From positions 496,001-560,000 of the forward strand of contig NZ_JAHZTD010000001.1 in NCBI RefSeq assembly GCF_019599275.1: a stretch of DNA of 64,000 nt, in the 5' to 3' direction. The notes under the pieces are model-generated. The model worked only from the letters and a program-made list of their open reading frames with translations, ran no database searches and was not told the DNA's origin. This document shows, one piece after another, positions 25,548 to 35,020 of this stretch. The position numbers and the translations under genes were made by a program. Each line of letters starts with the position of its first letter. Within the stretch, counting starts at the first letter, position 1. This DNA is from Hymenobacter sp. HSC-4F20 (GTDB taxonomy: Bacteria; Bacteroidota; Bacteroidia; Cytophagales; Hymenobacteraceae).

Positions 25548-26576
25548 CTAGAAGATATTGACCTCGGGGTGCAGCTCAATGCCGAATTTCTCCCGCACGG
25601 AGGCAATAATATCGTGCGCCAGCTCCCGGATGTCTTGGCCCTGGGCGCCGCCGTGGTTTACTAGCACCAGCGCCTGCTTGTCGTGCACGCCGTGGGCGCC
25701 GCGGCGCTGGCCTTTCCAGCCGCACTGCTCAATAAGCCAAGCGGCGGGCACCTTTACCCCGCCTGGTACAGGGTAGCCGGGTAGCTCGGGGTAGTGGGCT
25801 TTCAGTTCGTCGTACTTGAGCTGGGATATTTCGGGGTTTTTAAAGAAGGAGCCGGCATTGCCGATCTGGGTAGGGTCGGGGAGCTTGCTGCGCCGGATGT
25901 GCATCACGGCTTCGCTCACCTGGCGGGGGGTAGGCTCGCCTCCGATGCCCATGTCTTCGAGGGTGGTTTTGATGGCCCCGTAACTCACGTTGGGCCGGGC
26001 CTGGCGGTGCAGGCGCAATACCACGCCCGTCACGATGTACTGGTTTTTCAGGGGGCCTTTGAACACGCTTTCCCGGTAGCCAAAGCCACACTCACTAGCC
26101 GAAAACGTGCGCACCTGCCCGGTGCTGATTTCCAGGGCTTCCAGCTGCTCAAAGGTGTCTTTCAGCTCCGAGCCGTACGCCCCAATGTTCTGCAGCGGAG
26201 CCGCGCCGACCGTGCCCGGAATCAGCGAAAGGTTTTCAATACCACTTAGCTCCTGGTCCAGGGTGTACTGCACCAGCCCGTGCCACGACTCGCCGGCGCC
26301 CGCCCGTACTAGGGCCGTGTCCTCGTCTTGGCTGATGATGTCGAGGCCCCGAATTTCGTTTTTCAGCACTACGCCATCGAAATCCTGGGTGAAGAGCAAG
26401 TTGGAGCCGCCCCCCAGCACCAGCTTGGTCGCCGCCTGCACCTCGGGCAGGGCCAGCAAGGTTCGTAGCTCTTCCACCGACGTAAACCGGGCGAAAAGCC
26501 GCGCTTTTACGTCCAGGCCGAACGTGTTGTAAGGGCGAAGGGAAACGTGGTGTTCGAGAACGGGAGCCGAAGCCAT
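25548..26576 (-). CDS. murB: UDP-N-acetylmuramate dehydrogenase (UDP-N-acetylenolpyruvoylglucosamine reductase)
   Basis: A 342-residue flavoenzyme that reduces UDP-GlcNAc-enolpyruvate to UDP-MurNAc in peptidoglycan synthesis. FAD-binding landmarks are visible: LRPYNTFGLDVKA at the N-terminus, KLVLGGGSNLLF near residue 60, and LSLIPGTVGAAPLQNIGAYG near residue 125. The catalytic half has FGYRESVFK, the serine in GNAGSFFKNPEI, and AAWLIEQCGWKGQRRGAHGVHDKQALVLVN. It is the long (type I) form, as in E. coli. A TACCTTTG box lies about 30 bp upstream of the ATG at 26574-26576. Confidence 0.97.
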   Translation of the reverse strand: MASAPVLEHHVSLRPYNTFGLDVKARLFARFTSVEELRTLLALPEVQAATKLVLGGGSNLLFTQDFDGVVLKNEIRGLDIISQDEDTALVRAGAGESWHGLVQYTLDQELSGIENLSLIPGTVGAAPLQNIGAYGSELKDTFEQLEALEISTGQVRTFSASECGFGYRESVFKGPLKNQYIVTGVVLRLHRQARPNVSYGAIKTTLEDMGIGGEPTPRQVSEAVMHIRRSKLPDPTQIGNAGSFFKNPEISQLKYDELKAHYPELPGYPVPGGVKVPAAWLIEQCGWKGQRRGAHGVHDKQALVLVNHGGAQGQDIRELAHDIIASVREKFGIELHPEVNIF

Positions 26577-26604
26577 ACAGGAAGCGGTAAAGATGATGTC
26601 GGGG

Positions 26605-26612
26605 CAAAGGTA
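26605..26612 (-). promoter_or_regulatory. Candidate -7 box TACCTTTG for murB
   Basis: Full match to TAnnTTTG on the minus strand, 29 bp before the start codon. No TTG is found 19-20 bp upstream. Confidence 0.5.
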
Positions 26613-26654
26613 GCCGTTTGGCCGTTGCTGCTATGGCCTGAAGCAGGTAAAACA

Positions 26655-26689
26655 AACGCCCGTCGTCTGGGCAAAAGACGACGGGCGTT
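26655..26689 (-). terminator. Terminator after the sugar transporter gene
   Basis: Perfect 14-bp stem AACGCCCGTCGTCT with a 7-nt loop, then TTGTTTTACC on the minus strand. Confidence 0.9.
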
Positions 26690-26711
26690 ATAGGCTAAGT
26701 TTAGCAAACCA

Positions 26712-28109
26712 CTACCGCACCCGGTAGCCGCGCAGAGAGTAGAACAGCAGGTAGGCGTAGCACAGGGCCGGAATAATGAAGGCCACGCGTAGCCCCCCAC
26801 CGTTAGTCGCTACCCAGCCTATAATCAGCGGAATGATGGCCCCGCCTACGATAGCCATAATAAGGTAAGAAGAGCCTTGCTTAGTTAGCGACCCCAGCCC
26901 GTAGATAGCCAGCGGGAAAATAACTGGCCACATAATAGAGTTCATGAGGCCACAGAGCACAATGAACCATAAGGCAGTTTCTCCCTGAGTGCTGATAGAG
27001 GCAAATACCAGCAGCACCGCAGTGGCACATACCGCTACCAACGCCAGCCGGGAGTTGATGCGGCTCAACAGCGGAATGCCAACCACTCGGCCCACCAAGG
27101 AGCCAAACCAATACGAGGACACCAGAACTGCTCCTACCGCTTTTGTAAAGCCTGCCGTGGTATCAATGGGAGCGGGGGCCTGGCCTACCAGTACCGCAAC
27201 AAAGTTTACAGCCACGTTGAGGCCGCTTACCAACGTCTGGGTGAAGCCACTAAGCTGAGTGATATTCTGAGCCTCTCCATAGCGAATCAGAAACGAGCCT
27301 AGGCCCACCTCAACGCCCACGTACACGAAAATAGCCACGATGCCCATGACCAGGTGGGGAAACTCAAGCGGGCTCCGACGAATAGCCGGCGCATCACTCT
27401 CCGACTCCGTTTGCTTGGTTGACTCCATTCCCTCAAGGTTTGGTAGCCGCAGCAGAGCAAATGCTCCAGCCAGAATGGCCAGGAAGATGGCTAATCCTAT
27501 ATAAGGACCTTTCACCAGTGTAGCTTCTTGCGCTAAGCGCTGGGCAGTGGGTAGTTCTGCTAATTGGGCTTTCAACGCAGCAGAGCCACCAAATAGCAGC
27601 ATGCCACCTAGCAGCGGCGATAAAGTGCCTCCGAAGTTGTTGGCTACCCCCACAATACTCACCCGACTTGCCGCGCGACTAGCTGGCCCCAGAATAGACA
27701 CGTACGGGTTGGCCGCCACCTGCAGCAGCGTAACCCCAGCCCCTAATACACTTAACCCCAGCAGAAATACCCCAAACGTGCGCGAGTTAGCGGCCGGAAT
27801 AAACAGCAACGCCCCGGCCGCCATTACCAGCAGCCCCAGTACAATGCCACGCTGGTAGCCCAAGCGCTTCAGCACGTAGCCCGCTGGCAACGACATCAGG
27901 AAGTACGCCCCGAAAAAGGCCGACTGCACCAGTGACGACTGCAAATCAGTGAGTTGGCACACGTCCTTGAGGTAGGGCATGAGCACGTCGTTGAAGTTCG
28001 TGACGGCCCCGAACAGGAAGAACAGGCTCGTCATGGCCGCCATGGGTAGGGCGTAAGAGCGGGCTGGGGCGGTGGCGGTTGATGTGGCAGAAGTAGGGGG
28101 GAGGGCCAT
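26712..28109 (-). CDS. FucP/GlcP-type sugar:proton MFS transporter
   Basis: A 465-residue inner membrane protein with 12 predicted helices and a short polar N-terminus. The first helix SLFFLFGAVTNFNDVLMPYLK, the second GAYFLMSLPAGYVLKRLGYQ and the GVTLLQVAANPYVSILGP region are hallmarks of the FHS family (L-fucose permease FucP, glucose/galactose transporter GluP). The Asn/Asp of NFND corresponds to the sugar- and proton-linked site. Which hexose is carried is not visible. It lies upstream of murB but separated from it by a terminator, so it is its own unit. Confidence 0.9.
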   Translation of the reverse strand: MALPPTSATSTATAPARSYALPMAAMTSLFFLFGAVTNFNDVLMPYLKDVCQLTDLQSSLVQSAFFGAYFLMSLPAGYVLKRLGYQRGIVLGLLVMAAGALLFIPAANSRTFGVFLLGLSVLGAGVTLLQVAANPYVSILGPASRAASRVSIVGVANNFGGTLSPLLGGMLLFGGSAALKAQLAELPTAQRLAQEATLVKGPYIGLAIFLAILAGAFALLRLPNLEGMESTKQTESESDAPAIRRSPLEFPHLVMGIVAIFVYVGVEVGLGSFLIRYGEAQNITQLSGFTQTLVSGLNVAVNFVAVLVGQAPAPIDTTAGFTKAVGAVLVSSYWFGSLVGRVVGIPLLSRINSRLALVAVCATAVLLVFASISTQGETALWFIVLCGLMNSIMWPVIFPLAIYGLGSLTKQGSSYLIMAIVGGAIIPLIIGWVATNGGGLRVAFIIPALCYAYLLFYSLRGYRVR

Positions 28110-28180
28110 GCAACGGCAGAAGGTAGAAAACAGAAGGGCCTTAAATATAGAAAGACCTGGCAGAACAGCGGCGCTAGTGG

Positions 28181-29203
28181 CTAGAGCGGAAACTGCCGCC
28201 GCAGCTGCTGGTAGCCGGGGTGGTCGTCGAGGCTGGTAAGGCTCTCGAACATACTAATAAAAGTGCGCACCAGCTCCGGATCGGCCGACTGCATGGCACG
28301 GGTTTCGGCTACTCTATCCAGATTGTACTGGCCCAGGAATACCACCAGGGCCCGGAACGGCTCTTTGGCTTCGGCATTGAAGCGTAGAAACAGCTGAAAG
28401 GGCAGCACCGGCAGAAAGTGGTGTGGCCCTAGGCCGGCGGCCTGCTGCTCCGAGTGCGTGGAGAGGGTAGTAAAAGTTTCGTGAATCTGGCGGAGGGTAG
28501 CCAGGTGCTGCTCCCGGTGCTCCTGCCAGTGTTCCTCGGCTATCGGCGCTTCCGGGTGATACTGCTGCCATACCCCCTGCACAAAATGATGAAGCAGCCC
28601 GTGCTGGTCGCGGGCCGGCGGGAAAGCCTCGGGCGTTTCGTCGGCGGCAAGGGTAGCCAGGTAAAATTCCCGGGCGTCGCGGGCTCGTTCCAGCAGCAGG
28701 TCATGAATGCCGTCGGTGAGGGCGCGCGTTTCCCGCTGGTTAAGGGCCGGGTGATGATGACGGGCGTAGAACGTGCCAATAGCCGCCGAGTCGGTCATGA
28801 CGGCCAGGTACTCGCTACCCTCCGCTTCGGCCAGAAACCCGGCTATTTCCTGCATAATCGGCTGGAAGCCTTTGTACAGCTCGCGCGTGGCGTCGCTAAT
28901 GGTTACCACGGCATTCTTGATTTGCTCCTCTACCGTGTTACTGCTAATCACCAACTGGCGGGTTTCGTGCGCTAGCGCCTGCATCTGGGCCAGGGCTTCA
29001 TCGGTTTTGCGCGAGGCATCATCGGCAGCTTTCCAGCTCTGAAACGCTACAAACAAACCCAGAAAGGAAGCCACACTGCCCACAATAGAGTAGTGGCCGT
29101 TCATGGCATCATAGGCCGTGAGGCCAATAACAGCCAGGGCCAGAAACAGGATAAGGTAGAATAAGGAGCTTTTGCTGGGGTCGAACAGAAAGGAAGGACG
29201 CAT
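28181..29203 (-). CDS. Membrane-anchored coiled-coil protein of unknown function
   Basis: A 340-residue protein. Two close transmembrane helices at the N-terminus (SLFYLILFLALAVIGLTAYDAM and SIVGSVASFLGLFVAFQSWK, residues about 12-55) form a hairpin; then comes a helical region up to about residue 110 that looks coiled-coil (DDASRKTDEALAQMQALAHETRQ). A large soluble, helical C-terminal domain is rich in His and acidic residues (FYARHHHPALNQRETRAL, EEHWQEHREQHLATL). No family is recognised. The start ATG at 29201-29203 gives the natural N-terminus before the first helix; upstream codons in this frame are not coding-like. Confidence 0.65.
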   Translation of the reverse strand: MRPSFLFDPSKSSLFYLILFLALAVIGLTAYDAMNGHYSIVGSVASFLGLFVAFQSWKAADDASRKTDEALAQMQALAHETRQLVISSNTVEEQIKNAVVTISDATRELYKGFQPIMQEIAGFLAEAEGSEYLAVMTDSAAIGTFYARHHHPALNQRETRALTDGIHDLLLERARDAREFYLATLAADETPEAFPPARDQHGLLHHFVQGVWQQYHPEAPIAEEHWQEHREQHLATLRQIHETFTTLSTHSEQQAAGLGPHHFLPVLPFQLFLRFNAEAKEPFRALVVFLGQYNLDRVAETRAMQSADPELVRTFISMFESLTSLDDHPGYQQLRRQFPL

Positions 29204-29781
29204 GATGTAAAGAGGCAGGCCTCTGCCGGAGCTGATCTGGAAAATGAACCGCGCCGGACCAGGTGGAAGGGCTGAGTCGTTGGTTAATGAAAGCACCTGG
29301 GCAGCTCGGCTACCGGTGCAGTAGGTAGTAGCTACCCTACCGCCACGGTCTGGGGGTAGCGCTGGAGTGATAGGTTGGTGGCAGCCGCGCGCCTACACGC
29401 GCTCCGGGCGCTGCACGAACTAGAACAGGTTCCGTTCCAGCTCGTACGCGGCTTGCTGCATGGGGCGGGCCATTACCTACGGAAAAAATCAGACTGTACT
29501 ACCCCCGTGTGGGGTGCCATGGTAGGGAAAATAGGCGACCTCGCCGGCCAAACGGGTTCATACCTGGTGGCGCCACGTGCTGGCGCAGACGGGGAAGCAG
29601 CTCGTCCGGGGCAACGGGTAGTTCCAGCGTAAATGGCGTAATCAGGTGCAGCCGACGTAGTAATTGCTTCATAAGAAAATAGAAAAACAGCCCTCGGGGT
29701 AGGCCTGAGCAGGTAAAGATAGAAGCTGGTGCAACCCAGGCGTTGTACCTTGCGCATCTTTCCGATTTCACTACCCCACGT
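29204..29781. other. Intergenic region with a possible decayed gene
   Basis: 578 bp between the coiled-coil membrane protein and the THUMP methyltransferase, read divergently. It holds a short ORF with a promoter-like box (29499-29672 minus) and otherwise no gene I can support. Confidence 0.5.
29499..29672 (-). pseudogene. Short, probably truncated ORF with its own promoter-like box
   Basis: A 57-codon minus-strand frame with the protein-like start MKQLLRRLHLITPFTLEL followed by PVAPDELLPRLRQHVAPPG. It then turns abruptly into low-complexity PWHPTRG and stops. A TATCTTTA box (29714-29721) lies about 40 bp upstream. The alternative frame after about 29545 reads GEVAYFPYHGTPHGG before its stop, as expected after a frameshift. 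I infer a gene with an intact front and a lost back; it may instead be a short genuine gene. Confidence 0.35.
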
Positions 29782-30975
29782 ATGCCCGCTAACCGCCGCT
29801 CCGCCCCGTTTTACATGACTGCCACTACCCAGTTTGGGCTGGAAGAAGTGCTGGCCGAGGAACTGCGGCAGTTGGGAGCCAAGATTGAAAAGGTGGGCCA
29901 GCGGGCCGTGGAGTTTGTGGGCGATACGCAACTGCTCTACGAGGCCTGCCTGTGGTGCCGCACGGCCATGCGCATTCTGCGCCCCTTTGCTGGCTTCTAC
30001 GCCCGCGACGAAAAAGCCCTGTACCGCGAGGTGAGCCGCATTGACTGGCAGCGCTTCATCCACCCCGACCAGACCTTCGCCATTACCGCCGTCGTGAATA
30101 AGTCCACGTTCGAGCACTCTTTGTTCGTGGCCCAGCTCACCAAGGACGCCATTGTGGATCAGTTCCGCAACCGCACCGGCTCGCGCCCCAGCGTGGACGT
30201 GAAGAACCCCGATATCCGGCTGCACCTGCACATGATTGAAAACGAGGTAACCCTGAGCCTCGACGCCTCGGGCGAGTCGTTGCACAAGCGCGGCTACCGC
30301 CAGCAAACCAACGTAGCCCCGCTCAACGAGGCCCTGGCCGCCGGCCTGCTGTTGCTGGCCGGCTGGGATGGCAAAAAGACGCTCATCGACCCCATGTGCG
30401 GCTCGGGCACCCTGCTCACCGAGGCCGCTATGCTGGCCCAGCGCATCGCCCCCGGCCTTTACCACCAGGGCAAGTTTGGGTTCGAAAACTGGGCTGATTT
30501 CGACGCGGCCCTCTGGGAGTCGGTGCAGCTGGATGCCCGGCAGGCCCGCCTGGAGGAGCCCCAGGCCTACATTGCCGGCTCCGACTTATCCCGGGAGTAC
30601 ATCGAACTGGCCCGCCAGAACGTAGCCGCCGCCGACCTGGAGGACTTTATCCGCTTGGGCGTGCGCGATGTGAAAGATGCCAAAGCACCCGCCAAAGAAG
30701 AGCTTGGCATTGTCATCATGAACCCGCCCTATGGGGAGCGGATTGGGGAAGAGGCGGAAATGGACACCCTCTACAAAACCATCGGTGACACGCTCAAATC
30801 GGGCTTCCAGGGCTACGATGCCTACGTTTTCACCGGTAACCTGGAGGCGGCCAAGCGCATCGGGCTGAAAACCTCCCGCCGCATTCCGCTCTACAACGGC
30901 CCCATCGACTGCCGCCTGCTCAAGTACGAGCTCTACCAAGGCACCCGCAAGGTCTCGCGGCCTGAGCAGGGGTAG
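29782..30975 (+). CDS. THUMP-domain class I RNA methyltransferase (RlmL/YcbY N-terminal type)
   Basis: A 397-residue protein. Residues about 10-165 form the ferredoxin-like plus THUMP RNA-binding part (ATTQFGLEEVLAEELRQLG at the start). The methyltransferase follows: LIDPMCGSGTLLTEAAMLA near residue 210 is the SAM loop, AGSDLSREYIELARQN binds the ribose, and IVIMNPPYGERIG near residue 315 is the catalytic NPPY motif. The family methylates N2 of guanine in 23S rRNA (RlmL-type, G2445 in E. coli); the exact base is inferred from homology only. The ATG at 29782 is chosen because upstream codons are not conserved-looking. Confidence 0.92.
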   Translation: MPANRRSAPFYMTATTQFGLEEVLAEELRQLGAKIEKVGQRAVEFVGDTQLLYEACLWCRTAMRILRPFAGFYARDEKALYREVSRIDWQRFIHPDQTFAITAVVNKSTFEHSLFVAQLTKDAIVDQFRNRTGSRPSVDVKNPDIRLHLHMIENEVTLSLDASGESLHKRGYRQQTNVAPLNEALAAGLLLLAGWDGKKTLIDPMCGSGTLLTEAAMLAQRIAPGLYHQGKFGFENWADFDAALWESVQLDARQARLEEPQAYIAGSDLSREYIELARQNVAAADLEDFIRLGVRDVKDAKAPAKEELGIVIMNPPYGERIGEEAEMDTLYKTIGDTLKSGFQGYDAYVFTGNLEAAKRIGLKTSRRIPLYNGPIDCRLLKYELYQGTRKVSRPEQG

Positions 30976-31042
30976 GAAACCACGCGTCTGCTACCCACTG
31001 AGGGGGTAGAGAGGAGCTTGAAAAAAACACCTCTCATTTAGC

Positions 31043-31122
31043 TACCTGTCACTCTGAGCGCAACGAAGGACGTACTGGTTATCCACGATAGAAGCCCTGC
31101 GCTGCGCTCAGAATGACAGGTA
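31043..31122. repeat. Interspersed palindromic repeat, copy 1
   Basis: Arms TACCTGTCACTCTGAGCGCA (31043-) and the complement of TACCTGTCATTCTGAGCGCA (ending 31122) pair over about 23 bp with two mismatches. It lies between the THUMP methyltransferase and the Ig-like protein. Related elements are at 49940, 51889 and 57152. Confidence 0.8.
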
Positions 31123-31240
31123 TTTTGGGCTTGCAGAGCATGTTCTTAATGGAGCCTTCTTACGACCTCAGCCGGAAAGACGGCAGGTGGGGGCAGATTC
31201 CTATCTTTCGTCGGCGCCCACATCAGGCGTCACTCTGCCG

Positions 31241-31849
31241 ATGGTGAAAGTATTGTACATAGCAGGAGGGGTAGCCGTAGCGGTTATCAGCAGCATTTTC
31301 TTTGTGTTCACGCTAGGGCAACGCTCGGCCAGTTACGAGCTGCGGCTTACGCTGCGCGATGCTGCCGGCAACCTGCTACCCCGGCAGCGGGTGCAGGTCT
31401 GGCACCGGGGTAGCACGCCGCTAGAGTTCCGCACGGATGATAACGGCCTGCTACAGATAACTCAAAGCGAATCATTCGGGTCCAGTATTCTGGGGCCCCA
31501 CCGGCCCGGGGCGTTTACCGTGGGCCTGGCCTTCCCCGATCTATCTCCCTTGTTCTACCAGTTTCCCGTAGAGCGCTCGGGCCCCGTACCGTACCAGGTG
31601 TTCAATACGTACTACGACTACAACTACACTAGCTGGGTAGGCGACTTTGATGCCGCGCACTGCGTGCGCACACACATCAAATACAACACGGGAAAGCTGC
31701 AGCAGGCCGTAACGCCAACCGGTGGGAAAGTGCAGCGCTGGCAAGCCGCCGCCGAGCTGCGCCACCTAGGCAAACAAGAAAGCATCCACGCCTATGCCCT
31801 GGATTTAGCACTGCAGCTTAGTGGGGTAGAAACTTACGAGCCGCGGTAG
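31241..31849 (+). CDS. Membrane-anchored protein with transthyretin/Ig-like domain, unknown function
   Basis: A 202-residue protein with one N-terminal hydrophobic helix (VLYIAGGVAVAVISSIFFVF), probably an uncleaved anchor. It is followed by a beta-rich domain reading SYELRLTLRDAAGNLLPRQ and TDDNGLLQI, as in carboxypeptidase-regulatory or transthyretin-like folds. The second half is rich in Tyr and Trp (YYDYNYTSWVGDFD) and then helical. No family is named. The ATG at 31241 sits directly before the anchor; a TATCTTTC sequence at 31202-31209 is a near match to the -7 box. Confidence 0.6.
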   Translation: MVKVLYIAGGVAVAVISSIFFVFTLGQRSASYELRLTLRDAAGNLLPRQRVQVWHRGSTPLEFRTDDNGLLQITQSESFGSSILGPHRPGAFTVGLAFPDLSPLFYQFPVERSGPVPYQVFNTYYDYNYTSWVGDFDAAHCVRTHIKYNTGKLQQAVTPTGGKVQRWQAAAELRHLGKQESIHAYALDLALQLSGVETYEPR

Positions 31850-32114
31850 CCCCGGAAGAAACCCATTGTATCCGTTGCTGAAGCCTCGCCTTGGCAGTGC
31901 ACCTACTCCGGTTGAGCGCGGCTGGAGCTGCTTGGGTCAGAGGTGCTCACGGGGGTAGCAAAAGTCAGGCGGGTAGCAAGGGAAAGAGGAATGCAGCCGC
32001 CTGATTGAACAAGCGTGGCCGCCCACGTATTCTGGTTATGGAGTGCACGATTTACCCTGCCGGCTGGTTATATTCACTCTTTCTCCCCGTCGCGTTTCGC
32101 CGTATCTTTACCCC

Positions 32115-34394
32115 ATGTTATTTGCTGCCGAACAACTCGCTCCTACCCTCGATTCTGCCCGTCGCGTCCTGAAGAAATACTACGGCTACGACTCGTTCCG
32201 GCCGATGCAGGAAGACATTATCGGTCATATTCTGGGTGGTCAGGATACGGTGGTGCTCATGCCTACGGGCGGTGGCAAAAGCATCTGTTTCCAGGTGCCG
32301 GCCGTGGTGCAGGAGGGCGTGTGCGTGGTAGTGTCCCCGCTGATTGCCTTGATGAAGGACCAGGTGGAAGCCCTGAAAGCCAACGGTATTTCGGCCGCCT
32401 ACATCAACAGCAGCGTGGGCCAGAGCGAGCAGAACAACATCGCCGCCGACTGCCTCAACGGCTACCTCAAGCTGCTGTACGTATCACCGGAGAAGCTGCT
32501 GTCGGAAGGATTCATGACCTTTCTCAAGCGCATGCGCATCAGCATGTTCGCCATTGACGAGGCCCACTGCATCAGCTCCTGGGGGCATGACTTCCGGCCC
32601 GAGTACACCCAGCTGCGGGTGCTGCGCGAGCAGTTTCCGCAGGTGCCCATCATTGCCCTTACCGCCACGGCCGACCGCCTTACCCAGCGCGACATTCAGC
32701 AGCAGCTTCGGCTAAACGAGCCGCGGGTGTTCCTTTCCTCCTTCGACCGCCCTAACCTTAACCTGATTGTGCGGCCGGGGCAGGACCGCGTGGGCGGCAT
32801 TCTGGAGTTTCTGGAGCGCCACCAGGGCGAGGCCGGCATCATCTACTGCCTCTCGCGCAAGCAGTGCGAAACCCTGACCCAGAAGATTCAGGCCAAGGGC
32901 ATCAAGGCGGGCTACTACCATGCCGGCATGACGCCCAACCAGCGCGGGGCTGTGCAGGAAGCGTTTTTGAAAGACGACTTGCAGGTGATTGTGGCCACCA
33001 TTGCCTTCGGCATGGGCATCGATAAGAGCAATGTGCGCTGGGTGATTCACTACAACCTGCCCAAGAATATCGAGGGGTACTACCAGGAAATCGGGCGCGC
33101 GGGCCGCGACGGGGCCCCGGCCACGGCCGTGCTGTTCTATTCCTTCGGCGACGTGATGAGTCTGCGCGACATGCTCACCAAGGAAAACCCCAACCTGACC
33201 CAGCTCAACCTGACCAAGCTGGAGCGCATGCAGCAGTTTGCCGAAGCCGCGAGCTGCCGCCGCAAAATCCTGCTCAACTACTTCGGCGAAACCCTGGCTA
33301 CCGACTGCGGTAACTGCGACATCTGCCGCAACCCGCCCACCACCTTCGATGGCACCGAGCTGGCCCAGAAGGCTCTGTCGGCGGTAGTGCGGGGGCGGGA
33401 GCGGCTCAGCGTTAACCTGCTGATTGATGTGCTGCGCGGCATGCGCAACCAGGCCGTGCTCAGCCAGGGCCTCGACCAGATTAAAACCTACGGAGCCGGC
33501 CGCGACCTTCCCTACCTCGACTGGTACAGCTACATCCACCAGATGCTCAATGACGGGCTGGTGTACATTGCCTATGAGGAAGGATACGCGCTGAAAATCA
33601 CCGATTTGGGCCGAGAGGTGCTGCAAGGCCAGCGCCCCGTGCCCATGAAGAAATTTCAGCCGGCGGAAAAGGCGGAAAAGGTACCGAAGGGCCGGAAAGC
33701 AGCTGCTGCGACCAAGGCGGCGCCCGCCAGCCGCGAAGCGCAGCTGTTCGAGGCCCTGCGCACCCTGCGCAAGCGCATCGCCGATGAGCAGGGGGTACCG
33801 CCGTACGTTATCTTCACCGACTCGACTCTCCAGGAAATGGCAGCCGAGCGGCCGGTGAACCGCACGGCTATGCTCGCTATTTCGGGGGTAGGCATGAAGA
33901 AGTTTGAAACCTACGGCGAGGCTTTCATCCGGGAAGTGCTGGCCCACGGGGGCAACCCCGCCGCCCAGGCCGAGCTCGACGAGGACGAACTGCCTTTGAG
34001 CCTCGACCCCGACGATTTCAGCGCTACCCCTCGGCCGGCCCGCAAGCGCGAAGCCAAGCCAACCCGGGAAGCCACGGGCACGGAAGTAAACGGCTCCATG
34101 GAAGCTACGTTTCAGCTCCACCGCATGGGGCTGAGTGTAGAAGCCATTGCCGAGCGCCGCGACTTAGCCTTATCTACGGTGCAAACCCATCTGACCAACT
34201 GCTACGCCAAAGGTCTCGACCTGCGCATTGAGGAGTTTCTGAAGCCCCAGGAGTTGGCCGAAATCCAGACGGCTCAGGCCCAGTTGGGGGGTAGTCCCAT
34301 GCTCCGCGACCTGTTTGACCACTTGCGCGAAAAGTACGACTACTTCAAGCTCCGTCTGGCCCTCATGTACTTCAAGAAGCTGCGCGGAGAATAA
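32115..34394 (+). CDS. recQ: ATP-dependent DNA helicase RecQ
   Basis: A 759-residue 3'-5' helicase for recombination and fork repair. Walker A LMPTGGGKSICFQVPA lies near residue 50, the DEAH box FAIDEAHCISSWGHDFRPEY near 155, and motif VI YYQEIGRAGRDG near 325. Then come the zinc-binding cysteines of the RQC domain (CRRKILLNYF..DCGNCDIC), a winged helix, and an HRDC domain at about 530-615 (FTDSTLQEMAAERPVNRTAML). The final 150 residues add an acidic linker and a helix-turn-helix-like segment (GLSVEAIAERRDLALSTVQTH), as in long Bacteroidota RecQ proteins. The ATG at 32115 lies 5 bp after a TATCTTTA box, implying a very short leader or another promoter. Confidence 0.96.
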   Translation: MLFAAEQLAPTLDSARRVLKKYYGYDSFRPMQEDIIGHILGGQDTVVLMPTGGGKSICFQVPAVVQEGVCVVVSPLIALMKDQVEALKANGISAAYINSSVGQSEQNNIAADCLNGYLKLLYVSPEKLLSEGFMTFLKRMRISMFAIDEAHCISSWGHDFRPEYTQLRVLREQFPQVPIIALTATADRLTQRDIQQQLRLNEPRVFLSSFDRPNLNLIVRPGQDRVGGILEFLERHQGEAGIIYCLSRKQCETLTQKIQAKGIKAGYYHAGMTPNQRGAVQEAFLKDDLQVIVATIAFGMGIDKSNVRWVIHYNLPKNIEGYYQEIGRAGRDGAPATAVLFYSFGDVMSLRDMLTKENPNLTQLNLTKLERMQQFAEAASCRRKILLNYFGETLATDCGNCDICRNPPTTFDGTELAQKALSAVVRGRERLSVNLLIDVLRGMRNQAVLSQGLDQIKTYGAGRDLPYLDWYSYIHQMLNDGLVYIAYEEGYALKITDLGREVLQGQRPVPMKKFQPAEKAEKVPKGRKAAAATKAAPASREAQLFEALRTLRKRIADEQGVPPYVIFTDSTLQEMAAERPVNRTAMLAISGVGMKKFETYGEAFIREVLAHGGNPAAQAELDEDELPLSLDPDDFSATPRPARKREAKPTREATGTEVNGSMEATFQLHRMGLSVEAIAERRDLALSTVQTHLTNCYAKGLDLRIEEFLKPQELAEIQTAQAQLGGSPMLRDLFDHLREKYDYFKLRLALMYFKKLRGE

Positions 34395-34414
34395 GCAGAA
34401 TCGAACTCCTAATT

Positions 34415-34462
34415 GAAGACAGCCCATCGCCTGCCCTAAAGCGCGGGCTATGGGCTGTCTTC
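34415..34462 (+). terminator. Terminator after recQ
   Basis: Outer stem GAAGACAGCCCAT/ATGGGCTGTCTTC with inner pairing, about 20 bp after the stop. Confidence 0.7.
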
Positions 34463-35020
34463 TACGCGGCAGTGCTGCTATCTTGCTTTCCTACCCGGAA
34501 GGGCTTTCATGTCTACTCATCCGCTAATTGTCCGTCATGCCTTTCGAAGGGGGATATTGTGATTACTCAAGTGGCTAAACAGTCTCCGGTAGCCGCAGCT
34601 AAGAATGCGGACGACGGCCTGAGAGAGTAGGATAAGGAACTGAATCAGCGCAATGCTTACTCTGCCTTGGGTACACTTATCCTACGAGAAGATGCTGGCT
34701 AGTTAATATGTTTTAATGCGCAAAATACTTGCCTACAGCTTTTTACCGTAGCAATAGAATCAGCTACGGCACAAGCCCACAGAAGCCGTCTGTTACGTTA
34801 GCCTGCCCCTGCATACACACTGAAAGGCCCGGAGGAAGGCGAGACTGGGGTAGTAGCTGAAAGAACCATCTCTCTGGCAATGCACCCGGTAAAAGCCTGC
34901 CAAATTTTTTTAGTAAAAATTTCAGCTAATTGAATTAGTATTCGCGTACTACGGTTTGTACCTTCGTGAGCCGGTACTTGCTTTGCCGATGCAGCCATTT
35001 CTCCCGGCTCTTTCTGCGTT
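34463..35020. other. Intergenic region upstream of the XRE-S24 regulator
   Basis: About 560 bp without a supported gene. It is more AT-rich than its surroundings, especially 34890-34950, and holds the regulator's likely promoter and operator. Confidence 0.55.
34926..34966 (+). promoter_or_regulatory. Promoter and candidate operator of the XRE-S24 regulator
   Basis: TACCTTCG (34959-34966) is a near match to the -7 box. A perfect 13-bp palindrome CTAATTGAATTAG (34926-34938) lies where the -33 element would be, a typical place for an autoregulatory operator. Confidence 0.45.

Noticed and set aside
32712..34121. 469-codon minus-strand frame inside recQ
   Set aside because: Antisense of a complete RecQ with all helicase motifs.
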